Below are positions 1-7,899 of a DNA stretch of 36,208 nucleotides, one piece after another. Source of the DNA: Thermoplasmata archaeon (GTDB lineage Archaea; Thermoplasmatota; Thermoplasmata; GCA-020350865); assembly GCA_020351895.1 (NCBI GenBank), contig CP070672.1, forward strand, positions 3,006,738-3,042,945, in the 5' to 3' direction. The notes under the pieces are model-generated. The model made no database searches. It was not told the DNA's origin and worked only from the letters and a program-made list of their open reading frames with translations. Numbering within the stretch: position 1 is the stretch's first letter; each line of letters starts with the position of its first letter. Both the position numbers and the translations under genes were made by a program.

Positions 1-24
1 ACCATGTTCTTCATGATGATTCAT
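1..24 (-). CDS. Start of an unidentified gene, cut by the left window edge
   Basis: Eight codons are visible on the minus strand (MNHHEEHG), beginning with ATG at 24-22 and running off position 1. The start is credible because a strong Shine-Dalgarno motif, GGAGGTG, lies about six bases upstream (complement of about 31-37). The gene follows the winged-helix gene by about 50 bases in the same direction, so it may be the distal gene of the kae1 operon. The histidine-rich N-terminus could suggest metal binding, but eight residues do not support a function. Confidence 0.5.
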
Positions 25-72
25 TTCTTACACCTCCGTAAGTTTTCATTGTTAACTAAAAGAGTGGTCTCT

Positions 73-564
73 CTATATAGAGAGGCCGAGCAGTTGTGAC
101 CACTTCCTGAGCACTTGCTCTGAAAGATGATAGGTTGACACGGTCTTTTCTCCCTTCTGTTCAATTATTCCTATTTCTTCCAGGGTTTTGAGTTTCTCTC
201 TTACTATTCTCCGTGATGCGCTGCCCCTTTCCGCCCTGAGAGCTTCTGTTATCTGTGTGATGTTTTGATCGCTTTTTTTAAGGAGCACCTTTACTATTTC
301 TTTCGAAATAGGATCCTTTACTTCCGGAAGCAGCATCTCTGGGGATATCCCTCCATGCTTTAGGGCCAAATCAACCAGTCTGAGATAATTCTGGGTGGCC
401 TTCTGCATTTCCTTTACTGGGGCCACCAGCTGGGACATCATATCCTCAAGCTCGGCTATACGCTTGGACAATTCCTTGATCTGCTCAGGGAGTTTGTCTT
501 CAGTCACGGCTTTAGAAATGAACTTATGGTTTAAAATGCCTTCGGGAAAAAAGAGCGATTGCAC
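73..564 (-). CDS. Winged-helix DNA-binding protein with N-terminal coiled coil
   Basis: A 163-residue soluble protein, not recognised as a named regulator. Residues about 25-60 are rich in Glu, Leu and Lys with heptad-like spacing (KELSKRIAELEDMMSQL) and probably form a dimerising coiled coil. Residues about 83-150 look like a winged helix: a helix-turn-helix around NITQITEALRAERGSASRRI, a linking helix KLKTLEEIGIIEQ, and a wing KGEKTVSTYHL. The likely role is a transcription regulator. The start is GTG, one base after the stop of the acetyltransferase gene, so the two are translationally linked and downstream of kae1. A purine-rich sequence (AGGTAAG) touches the GTG, so the exact start is not certain. 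Confidence 0.75.
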   Translation of the reverse strand: MQSLFFPEGILNHKFISKAVTEDKLPEQIKELSKRIAELEDMMSQLVAPVKEMQKATQNYLRLVDLALKHGGISPEMLLPEVKDPISKEIVKVLLKKSDQNITQITEALRAERGSASRRIVREKLKTLEEIGIIEQKGEKTVSTYHLSEQVLRKWSQLLGLSI

Positions 565-565
565 C

Positions 566-1135
566 TTACCTGTTCCATTCCTCTTTTAAAATCGCATAGT
601 AGGCCATGTCAATGAATTTGTTTTCTTTTAAGATCTCCTTGCGAAACTTACCTTCATATTTCATACCAATCTTTTCAATGACCCGAATCGATGGGGTGTT
701 GTCGTGAAAGCATCTTGCGGAAATCCTTTGCAGATTCAAATCCTGAAAACCGAACTCCAGCATCCTAGATGCTGCTTCAGTTGCAATACCCTTGTTCCAA
801 TGATACTTACCCACCCAATAGCCGAGTTCCGCATTTTTATGTCTCATGTTCACGCCTATCAGACTCATAACACCCATTAGCTCTGAGTTGTCCTTTGATA
901 AAATCGCAAAGTGATAAGCAAGACCACTTTGCATATGTTTTTTAGATTGTTGAATGAACGACATAGCACCTTCTTTAGGATATGGATGAGGTATGCTGAT
1001 AGTCCATTTGGCAATGTCATATTCCTTAACATTTTTGTATATACTCTCAGAATCCTGGTCTTTTAAGGGCCTCAATATCAATCTATTTGTTTCCAGGGAT
1101 ATATCCTCTGGGATAGCAATTGTCTTTTCAGCCAT
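566..1135 (-). CDS. GNAT-family N-acetyltransferase (RimJ/RimL type)
   Basis: A 189-residue acetyl-CoA-dependent N-acetyltransferase. It opens with the RimJ/RimL hallmark RLILRPL (residues 18-24). It has GYWVGKYHWNKGIATEA (about 105-121), where NKGIA is the pyrophosphate-binding loop of motif A, and the motif B signature N146-S149-VIEKIGMKYEG. The substrate could be a ribosomal protein, another protein N-terminus, or a small molecule; the sequence does not decide. The ATG at 1135 is supported by a near-perfect Shine-Dalgarno GGAGGTGATT five bases upstream, which overlaps the end of kae1 (Trp-Arg-stop are part of it). The gene is therefore tightly coupled to kae1. A RimI-type acetyltransferase next to the Kae1/TsaD homologue also occurs in bacteria, but this protein is of the RimJ/L type. 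Confidence 0.85.
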   Translation of the reverse strand: MAEKTIAIPEDISLETNRLILRPLKDQDSESIYKNVKEYDIAKWTISIPHPYPKEGAMSFIQQSKKHMQSGLAYHFAILSKDNSELMGVMSLIGVNMRHKNAELGYWVGKYHWNKGIATEAASRMLEFGFQDLNLQRISARCFHDNTPSIRVIEKIGMKYEGKFRKEILKENKFIDMAYYAILKEEWNR

Positions 1136-1139
1136 TCAA

Positions 1140-2153
<1,014 letters not shown>

Positions 2154-2161
2154 TCACAGGA

Positions 2162-2809
2162 TTATGATATATCACACCACAAATTCTTTTTGAAATGATT
2201 TTTAATTTCTCCCTTCAATTCTTCATCATGATACCGAAAATCCGGTTCTTCATCATCCCCGATGCTCCTTGCACCGGAAAACATGTCTCGCGAGATTTGG
2301 TAAAGAATCCCGGTCTTCAATTCCTTTACCTTACCATGAGGGGATTTTTTCCATTCTTCAGGTCTCTCCTCAAAGTATTTCCAGCTATAGAAGTTCAAAG
2401 GGAAAAGAACCTCCTGCCAACGGGGTTTATCCTGTTGTTGGATTAAATGATCTAGATCCAGTTCATGAAGTCCAAATCCATGATAAACTGGGAGCCCTTC
2501 AAGAAGAGATCCTAAGATATACAGAAAAGCATTGTAATTATTTCTTCCATGCTCATCTCTTGCATCGAAATAGAAGTCAGGACACACTAAATCGAGAACT
2601 TGATACTGCCCAATCCCCGATAGGTGAGTATATGTATCCAATCCCAATTCTATATAAAAATCCTCACCATCGATGAAGCATGATAACCCTTCTTCACCTG
2701 CTGCTACATCAATCCCAAACTTTTCTTTCAAGGTTTCACCTGCAACTAGGAAGGGAGAGGCTTCTTTTTCTCTTTCGATAAACATCAGGAAACTGCATCC
2801 ATAGCTCAT
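2162..2809 (-). CDS. Conserved-looking protein of unknown function (second of a pair)
   Basis: A 215-residue soluble, acidic protein that I do not recognise. It has no signal peptide or membrane segment. The middle is rich in aromatic residues (CFIDGEDFYIELGLDTYTHLSGIGQY, LDLVCPDFYFDARDEHGRNNYNAF, GLPVYHGFGLHELDLDHL), giving alternating strands and helices that suggest a compact alpha/beta domain. The ATG directly abuts the TAG of the upstream gene (TAGATG), and a Shine-Dalgarno GGGAGGAATAG precedes it, so the two genes are clearly co-transcribed and coupled. An immunity-protein or antitoxin role would fit the size and acidity, but nothing in the sequence proves it. Confidence 0.75.
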   Translation of the reverse strand: MSYGCSFLMFIEREKEASPFLVAGETLKEKFGIDVAAGEEGLSCFIDGEDFYIELGLDTYTHLSGIGQYQVLDLVCPDFYFDARDEHGRNNYNAFLYILGSLLEGLPVYHGFGLHELDLDHLIQQQDKPRWQEVLFPLNFYSWKYFEERPEEWKKSPHGKVKELKTGILYQISRDMFSGARSIGDDEEPDFRYHDEELKGEIKNHFKKNLWCDIS

Positions 2810-3550
2810 CTATTCCTCCCAGAAATCTTTGTTGAACTTAAGCTTTTTTGGAATTGGTTTTGGGGCTTTTAAATTATCCTTAAGTCGGTTTTTCAAATCT
2901 AGTTTACTCGTAGCCTCTTTCCGATCCTTGGCTTTAGGCCTGAAGGGATTATCATTGTATCGTACTACTATACCGCCCCATTCTTGTTCTTCAGCAGTCC
3001 ACATTTCCAACTCGTTTAATTCAAGAATATTTTGGTTACCGATTATCGAGACAAGATCGGGTCCATATATTGTCAATCCAAAAACGGATTCCCTTGGGTC
3101 CCTTCCTATATAACCATCAACAAATTTCGGTGAATCTCCCCAGGCAAATTCGGGTTGGAGGTATCTAGCAAGTTTAATATTGAATTCCACAAAGGGTTGG
3201 GCCACTTTAAGCCCTGGATAATCGTCCCAAGTGGTATTCAGCCATACCATATAAAAATCTAAATCTCCGTCGTAATTGAAAGGAGAGGCACCATAGAATA
3301 ATGCGTCTTCCTCATTTGATATTACTGCAAAATTTAATCGTTTGAATTCATTTCTAAAATATCCGAATCCCAACTCCCCTCTTTCTTGGAATCTTCTCCT
3401 TTTTTTATTTTTTCGTTTTTCCACGATATCTGGATGATCAGGATCCTTTTCAGTAAAGTCCTCAATTATAATTTCAGCTAATTTCTGATCAAGTTTCCCT
3501 TTTTCTATCCCATACAGTGCAATAAATTTCGATAAACTGTTGAAGGACAT
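2810..3550 (-). CDS. Protein of unknown function (first of a pair)
   Basis: 246 residues, not recognised. The longer ORF begins with GTG or ATG codons up to 3571, but the ATG at 3550 (MSFNSLSKF) is preferred because AGGAAGG lies six bases upstream. The N-terminal third is helical and very basic around KRKNKKRRRFQERGE. The centre contains aromatic/aspartate strands (FNYDGDLDFYMVWLNTTWDDYPG; PFVEFNIKLARYLQPEFAWGD). The last 50 residues are Lys/Pro-rich and probably disordered (KAPKPIPKKLKF). Function is unknown. It forms a two-gene unit with the abutting downstream gene and is divergent from the exported acidic protein gene. Confidence 0.75.
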   Translation of the reverse strand: MSFNSLSKFIALYGIEKGKLDQKLAEIIIEDFTEKDPDHPDIVEKRKNKKRRRFQERGELGFGYFRNEFKRLNFAVISNEEDALFYGASPFNYDGDLDFYMVWLNTTWDDYPGLKVAQPFVEFNIKLARYLQPEFAWGDSPKFVDGYIGRDPRESVFGLTIYGPDLVSIIGNQNILELNELEMWTAEEQEWGGIVVRYNDNPFRPKAKDRKEATSKLDLKNRLKDNLKAPKPIPKKLKFNKDFWEE

Positions 3551-3697
3551 AACAAACCTTCCTACCACCATAATAAAATTGTAATGGGATTAAGGTTACC
3601 CCAATAAACCAGAATCAAACGGGATATGATCCCAGCAATCTTAATATACATTCTGAGCCATGTGTCTCATTCACTAGGTGGTCAGGAGCGGATTATC

Positions 3698-4708
3698 ATG
3701 ATCGGAAAAATGAAAACTCTCGTCCTTATCTTTACTCTAGCAATAAGTAGCTTTGCAACCACTTTCGTCATGACCGAAGATCAAGAAAGTGACACAGGAT
3801 GCAAGGATGCTCCAAAAACAATGTACACTGTTCATCTTGCAGAGATCGAAGCCATTTACGACCATGAAATTTATCTTATTATAAACTCGGATAATGAGGA
3901 GCCTATTTGTGGATATGTCGAAATCCTTCCACCCAAGTCTAGGGAGAGAGAATGTAGGGAAGAATGGGAGAAACGGGAGTACAAGGAAGATGAGGAAAAA
4001 GAGGAGAGAGAATTAAAAGAGGAAGAACGCAAGGATGATGAGGAAGAACGTGAAGAAGAGGAGGAAAGGCGTGAGGAGGAACATGAGGAAGGGGAGGAAA
4101 AGCGTGAGAGAGAACGCGAGGATGAGGAGGAAGAGCGCGATGAAGAACATGAAGATGAGCGTGAGGAGGAACATGAAGAGGATGAGAATCATGATGTAGA
4201 ACGTGAGGATGATGAGGAAGATTATGAAGAAGAATGTGAGGAAGGGGAGGAAAGGGAGGAAGAACGCAAGGATTGTTGTTGCTGCTGCGACAAAGATAAA
4301 CGTCATCGGAAAAAGGAGGTAAGGCGATACCATAGAAAGCGTTCCTTCCGTTTCAATTTCAACGAAGGGGAAGGCAGGTTTCTTCTGTTCCCCAGCAGTC
4401 ACAGATTTCTGGGAACGACTGCCTTAATCACGTTACAAAGTCATGGAAAATTGAAGATTACGCCTGTCATCTATGTAAAGAATACGGATGTTGTTATCTT
4501 TCCGGATTCAAAAGACGAAGAGGGAAAGTACTGCGAAATTGAGAGAACCAGAAAAGGGGTCCGATATGGTTTCGAGGACCTCATGGGCAGTTCCGAATTT
4601 GAATACGATTGGGACTACGATGATGTAGTTCTGTATATAAGCCGGCCTCTAAAGAAGGAATATCGCCCCAAGGAAGATGTGGAAAAGGAACGAAAAGAGG
4701 AACGGTAA
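3698..4708 (+). CDS. Exported protein with a Glu/Arg-rich block, CCCCC motif and basic block
   Basis: 336 residues from the preferred ATG at 3698, which has AGGAG nine bases upstream; the ORF is open back to 3626. It begins with a signal peptide (MIGKMK then the hydrophobic TLVLIFTLAISSFATTFV). A short folded segment with two cysteines follows, then about 115 residues made almost only of Glu, Arg, Asp, Lys and His. After these come five consecutive cysteines (residues about 193-197) and at once a strongly basic stretch DKDKRHRKKEVRRYHRKR. The last 110 residues look like a beta-rich domain (RFLLFPSSHRFLGTTALITL; VIYVKNTDVVIFP). It is probably secreted or surface-exposed. I do not recognise the family. 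The cysteine cluster could bind metal or form disulfides. The charged block is low-complexity, so its length may vary between strains. Confidence 0.8.
   Translation: MIGKMKTLVLIFTLAISSFATTFVMTEDQESDTGCKDAPKTMYTVHLAEIEAIYDHEIYLIINSDNEEPICGYVEILPPKSRERECREEWEKREYKEDEEKEERELKEEERKDDEEEREEEEERREEEHEEGEEKREREREDEEEERDEEHEDEREEEHEEDENHDVEREDDEEDYEEECEEGEEREEERKDCCCCCDKDKRHRKKEVRRYHRKRSFRFNFNEGEGRFLLFPSSHRFLGTTALITLQSHGKLKITPVIYVKNTDVVIFPDSKDEEGKYCEIERTRKGVRYGFEDLMGSSEFEYDWDYDDVVLYISRPLKKEYRPKEDVEKERKEER
3950..4272 (+). repeat. Polypurine low-complexity tract inside the acidic protein gene
   Basis: For about 320 bases the plus strand is almost entirely A and G, built from degenerate GAGGAA/GAAGAG units interrupted by occasional CGT, TGT and CAT codons. 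It encodes the Glu/Arg-rich block. Such tracts are prone to slippage and can adopt triplex structures, though the physical structure is only inferred. The long hydrophobic ORF read on the opposite strand here is a by-product of this composition. Confidence 0.8.
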
Positions 4709-4739
4709 TTCTCTATTAATTTGGATAAAAAGGTTCCAT

Positions 4740-4754
4740 AAAATATATTAAATC
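4740..4754 (+). promoter_or_regulatory. TATA-like element for the downstream membrane-anchored protein
   Basis: AAAATATATTAAATC lies about 30-35 bases before the ATG at 4781. No Shine-Dalgarno motif is present upstream of that ATG, so a leaderless or near-leaderless transcript is the simplest reading. Confidence 0.45.
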
Positions 4755-4780
4755 GTTTGAACGTCTTTATATTGGGTCAT

Positions 4781-5488
4781 ATGGGCCAAAAGAAATTGAT
4801 AAAGGGGACCAATATTCCGGTTGTATTCTTATATATAATAATCATTACTTTGGTATTTGTAGGAGTTTTATATGTATATATAGAATTATGGCATCATGAA
4901 TATGGACATTATGAAAGAATTATTCAGCGAAATGCCGATGATGATGAAGAAGGACACATTCTGTCAGTTGTGGAAAACTTCAGTTATAGCGACGTTTTTG
5001 ATGTGGAAAGGTTTGATAATGGAGAATATGAGAAGTGGGCGAATTTCATTGATTTTGAAGTTATCGAGCATTACAACTCAGAGTTTGAAAGATTAAGGGA
5101 TCAGGGGGCAAGACACGATGTCTCTTTTACATATAAAGCCGAAGTTTACAATATTGACCAATTGAATCTTTTGTATGATTATATACATGAAAGAGACGAA
5201 TACACCTTGGAACTTTTCAATTCAAGTGTAACATTTTTAAGAATAGAGGAATATTTTTTTCCAGATATAATCGCTGAATTCAATGGAACAAATCTCGCAT
5301 ACTATAATCATGAATTTAGCTTTCAAACCAACTTCTCAAATGTTTATGTCGTCCATCTATTTCTTTATTATTCTGATGGATGGGGCTCTCTAGCGGGTTA
5401 TGCAGTTCTTATTGATCAAATAGTTATAATGAACAGAGAATTCCAACCTCTTTTTATTATTATAGATACAAACCATTGGATCAGCTAA
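4781..5488 (+). CDS. Membrane-anchored extracytoplasmic protein of unknown function
   Basis: 235 residues from the ATG at 4781; a TTG eight codons upstream is also open but has less support. One transmembrane helix near the N-terminus (IPVVFLYIIIITLVFVGVLYVYIEL) is preceded by a short Lys-containing segment. This orientation puts the remaining about 195 residues outside the cell. The outer domain is acidic and rich in Tyr, Phe and Asn (NFSYSDVFDVERFDNGEYEKW; FQTNFSNVYVVHLFLYY), which suggests a beta-rich fold. No motif is recognised. It lies 72 bases downstream of the acidic CCCCC protein gene in the same direction, but a separate TATA-like element suggests its own promoter. Confidence 0.7.
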   Translation: MGQKKLIKGTNIPVVFLYIIIITLVFVGVLYVYIELWHHEYGHYERIIQRNADDDEEGHILSVVENFSYSDVFDVERFDNGEYEKWANFIDFEVIEHYNSEFERLRDQGARHDVSFTYKAEVYNIDQLNLLYDYIHERDEYTLELFNSSVTFLRIEEYFFPDIIAEFNGTNLAYYNHEFSFQTNFSNVYVVHLFLYYSDGWGSLAGYAVLIDQIVIMNREFQPLFIIIDTNHWIS

Positions 5489-5511
5489 TTTGAAATAGGT
5501 AAGTCTATCAA

Positions 5512-5679
5512 TCAAACGAAAACCTTCAATCGTTCAAGATTCGAAACCATGTCGCTCATGTATTCGCTTGGCTCTTCCAATTTAGTCTCATAACCGTGGG
5601 CTGGGCAGTAGTATACCCCCAAGGTCGTGTTGTATTCTGCGTTTTTTTCACATACTGTGCAAATTACCTTCAAGTGCAT
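5512..5679 (-). CDS. Small zinc-site protein (CxxC...CxxH), 55 residues
   Basis: This short gene reads from ATG at 5679 to TGA at 5514-5512. The protein has C7-x2-C10 and C25-x2-H28 (VICTVCEKN and YYCPAHGYE), a plausible single zinc-ribbon-like site. It is followed by an acidic helix ending LERLKVFV. The pattern of codons and the metal motif argue for a real gene. A GAGGG touches the ATG, which is too close for a normal Shine-Dalgarno site, so initiation is uncertain. It is divergent from the multi-spanning membrane protein gene at 5837, and the shared intergenic region carries palindromes. A regulatory or metal-handling role is possible but unproven. Confidence 0.65.
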   Translation of the reverse strand: MHLKVICTVCEKNAEYNTTLGVYYCPAHGYETKLEEPSEYMSDMVSNLERLKVFV

Positions 5680-5701
5680 CCCTCAATTCAGTGAGTTTGT
5701 T

Positions 5702-5718
5702 AGACATTTTGTCTGACA
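5702..5718. promoter_or_regulatory. Overlapping palindromes AGACA-TTT-TGTCT and TGTC-T-GACA
   Basis: AGACATTTTGTCT (5702-5714) is a perfect inverted repeat with a three-base centre. It overlaps TGTCTGACA (5710-5718), a second palindrome. The same 9-base palindrome, in the other orientation, occurs at 5815-5823. This copy lies between the TATA-rich region and the start of the 55-residue zinc-site gene, where a repressor would block transcription. The binding protein is unknown. Confidence 0.55.
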
Positions 5719-5720
5719 CC

Positions 5721-5753
5721 ATATATACTTATTAATATATAAATATTTCGCTA
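5721..5753 (-). promoter_or_regulatory. AT-rich promoter core for the leftward zinc-site gene
   Basis: ATATATACTTATTAATATATAAATATTT contains several TATA-like matches on the minus strand. They are spaced to place transcription initiation near the palindromes at 5702-5718. The exact box cannot be chosen by eye. Confidence 0.45.
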
Positions 5754-5782
5754 AAATACCCGATTCTTCCCCGCATACGAAA

Positions 5783-5812
5783 GGTATAAATAGGATTAGT
5801 ATCATATATATC
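5783..5812 (+). promoter_or_regulatory. TATA elements of the rightward membrane protein gene
   Basis: GGTATAAATAGG (5783-5794) would give initiation near 5815, exactly on the second palindrome. CATATATATC (5803-5812) would give a leaderless start at the ATG at 5837. Which one is used is not decidable from the sequence. Confidence 0.5.
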
Positions 5813-5814
5813 TC

Positions 5815-5833
5815 TGTCAGACAAATCGTCAGA
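5815..5833. promoter_or_regulatory. Palindrome TGTC-A-GACA with extra half site
   Basis: TGTCAGACA (5815-5823) is the reverse complement of the palindrome at 5710-5718. A further GTCAGA at 5828-5833 repeats the GTCAGA at 5816-5821 with 12-base spacing. The site overlaps the predicted transcription start of the gene at 5837, the typical place for an archaeal repressor site. Function is inferred. Confidence 0.55.
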
Positions 5834-5836
5834 AAA

Positions 5837-7213
5837 ATGGGATGGGATACTATGTTCCGTCGGAAAAAGCAAGACCTCATGTACAATGATCCCGTAACAA
5901 ATGGGCTAATAAACAAGGGTGTTTATTCAGTACATCATCCAGTTATGGTGGAAGAAAGAAAGTTTTCAAGTTGGAGAGAGCACAATGTCATTTCGGGTAT
6001 GTGGTATGTATTTATCTTATCCTGCCTACTCTGGTGGCTCCCTGTCTTTGGTCAGATGATAGCAGGTTATGTCGGAGGAAGAAAAGCCGGCTCTCCAATA
6101 AAGGGTATCTTTGTTGCAATAATTCCAGTATTCATCATAATATTGCTAATGGTTTGTATGGATCTGGGATTGCTTCCATTTGTCGGTGCCTTGGCCGGAA
6201 TTCCCACCATGGTCATGAACGGTATCCGAAGTTTCTCTCCAAATGCCGCCTCGTATCTTTCAGGGATCTATGACAGTCTGAAACCACTTGTTGGATTGAA
6301 CGGAAATGGATTCTTGATAATCGTGGTTTTTGGTCTTATTGGAGGAATGATGGCTGACCTGAACAAGAAGGAAATCCTTCGTGCCACAGGGAATCAGCCT
6401 TTCTACGATGCTTTCTTGGGTAAGTTCTCAGGGGCATACTTGAGTAAGTTCGCCGATATGGTGGCTGAGAGGGTAATTTGGACCCTGGGAACCATAGATT
6501 ACGGAAGTAGAAATCTGATAGGAAGGGTACATGGCGGACCAAGCGCTCTCGGCTTCGAGGAAATGCAGAAGTTACCAGCACCAGCAACATATTCCTTACC
6601 AGAGTATCGCAGCGAACCGATTCCCCATCAACCCGAAAAAGCGTTTGGATACGACTTTCAATCCCCTCAAGAAGATAGGTTTGAGGAAATGGAAAATATT
6701 TCGTCAAGACCCCCACCTATGAGGCCCCAATCCATGTGGAGTGAAAATGATTATTGGGAGGAGGAACCTGATATTCCGTATTTGGGTTATGAGGAGGAGA
6801 ACATGATTCAACCCAAACAAAAAAGAGAGCAAAAAAAGAATATGAATAGAGGAAGAAAAACCACAAGAAATAAAAGTGATGTGAGTAAAAACCGAAATGG
6901 GCCACAGGGTCGAAATAAACCGAAAAAAACCGAAGCTAGGGCGAAAAGAGATGCTGAGATATATGATAACAATGGAAATCTCCTCAACAAGAGAGATGAA
7001 CCTAAAAAAGCGAGGAAACCCTCGAAAAAGAAGGTCCCATCTCTTGTCACCAGAGCCTTGGAAGCTGATAAAAAGTTACATGAGAAACCAAACAATAATG
7101 AAACACTCACAGCTTTTCCTGAGAAACAAAAAGAGGATGATATCGCTCCTGAAATCAAGCCCGAAGCAAAACCGGCTAAAACAAGGCCTACTCAATCTTT
7201 CGATAGGTTGTAA
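5837..7213 (+). CDS. Multi-spanning membrane protein with long basic disordered tail
   Basis: 458 residues. A short charged N-terminus is followed by hydrophobic segments at about 53-79, 89-109, 111-128 and 157-173. The motif GYVGGRKAGSPIKG between the first two resembles small glycine-rich archaeal membrane families such as DUF5518, though I am not sure of the link. An amphipathic region follows (QPFYDAFLGKFSGAYLSKFADMVAE). From about residue 235 the protein is hydrophilic: first Pro/Glu-rich, then strongly basic (KQKREQKKNMNRGRKTTRNK, EPKKARKPSKKK), probably an unstructured cytoplasmic tail able to bind nucleic acid or acidic partners. The ATG at 5837 or the one at 5852 may be used. Its promoter carries the TGTC-N-GACA palindromes. 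Function is unknown. Confidence 0.75.
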   Translation: MGWDTMFRRKKQDLMYNDPVTNGLINKGVYSVHHPVMVEERKFSSWREHNVISGMWYVFILSCLLWWLPVFGQMIAGYVGGRKAGSPIKGIFVAIIPVFIIILLMVCMDLGLLPFVGALAGIPTMVMNGIRSFSPNAASYLSGIYDSLKPLVGLNGNGFLIIVVFGLIGGMMADLNKKEILRATGNQPFYDAFLGKFSGAYLSKFADMVAERVIWTLGTIDYGSRNLIGRVHGGPSALGFEEMQKLPAPATYSLPEYRSEPIPHQPEKAFGYDFQSPQEDRFEEMENISSRPPPMRPQSMWSENDYWEEEPDIPYLGYEEENMIQPKQKREQKKNMNRGRKTTRNKSDVSKNRNGPQGRNKPKKTEARAKRDAEIYDNNGNLLNKRDEPKKARKPSKKKVPSLVTRALEADKKLHEKPNNNETLTAFPEKQKEDDIAPEIKPEAKPAKTRPTQSFDRL

Positions 7214-7335
7214 AGAAGGATATGGAGGTGATGGCTAAAATTGAAATTCAAAACCGCTTATGGTCCTCTTCCATGAGGAAAATTCATATGTAAAGATATA
7301 AGATAAATCCAAGTTCACTTCAGCTGGACAACATT

Positions 7336-7797
7336 TCAATCGATAACATCGCCAAGAATATCAGCAACCATTTCAAGCAGCTTCATGTCTTCTTCATCAA
7401 ACGCGCAGGGATAATCGCTGTCTATGTCTATCTCGCCTATGATCCTATCAACAGACCAAATGGGAACCACGATCTCGGATTCTGTCTCGGCGCTGCACGC
7501 TATATATCGCTCGTCAGACTTGACATCCGGAACAATGATTGTTTTCTTATCTACAACTGCGGCACCACATATACCCTGCCCCAATTTAATGCGGGTATGC
7601 TCTGTTGGTTTTCCGAGAAAGTGCGTTAAGACCAGTTCTTCTCCTTCAATAAGATAAATCCCAACCCAAGTGTAATGATTTACACCTTTTAATATTTCCA
7701 CGGTTTTTTCCAGGATATTCCCGTTTTTCTCGACTTCAGCAAGGATTTTATCGATAATTTGCCGTTCATCTAGCCTTTTTTCCGCTAATTTGCCCAT
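7336..7797 (-). CDS. GAF-domain protein, free methionine-(R)-sulfoxide reductase-like
   Basis: 153 residues, almost the whole length a single GAF domain as in the YebR/fRMsr family, which reduces free Met-R-sulfoxide in the cytosol. Family marks are YTWVGIYLI (42-50), GQGICGAAV with C77, YIACSAETESEIVVPI with C101 (the position of the catalytic cysteine), and IGEIDIDSDYP. Of the three cysteines of the E. coli enzyme, the first (before the RI-x-x-G loop) is replaced here: the segment reads GKPTEHTRIKLG. Two cysteines remain, plus C131. The reductase may therefore use a shortened disulfide relay, or the domain may bind another small ligand. It stands alone, convergent with the membrane protein gene. 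Confidence 0.85.
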   Translation of the reverse strand: MGKLAEKRLDERQIIDKILAEVEKNGNILEKTVEILKGVNHYTWVGIYLIEGEELVLTHFLGKPTEHTRIKLGQGICGAAVVDKKTIIVPDVKSDERYIACSAETESEIVVPIWSVDRIIGEIDIDSDYPCAFDEEDMKLLEMVADILGDVID

Positions 7798-7899
7798 ATT
7801 CCCGTAATATGAAGAGGAATTTATATTTTTTATGATAGTTTGACCAGAATTTTTATTAACCCAATGGTCATATCTAGTTAGGGTGGAGAAGGACCCGAG

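Noticed and set aside
4013..4402. 129-codon hydrophobic ORF on the minus strand
   Set aside because: It is the complement of the polypurine tract; the Leu/Phe/Ile-rich product is a composition artefact of the Glu/Arg block.
7222..7291. GGAGGTGATGG followed by a 20-codon frame (MAKIEIQNR...)
   Set aside because: The SD-like sequence overlaps the ATG and the frame is very short; no motif supports it.
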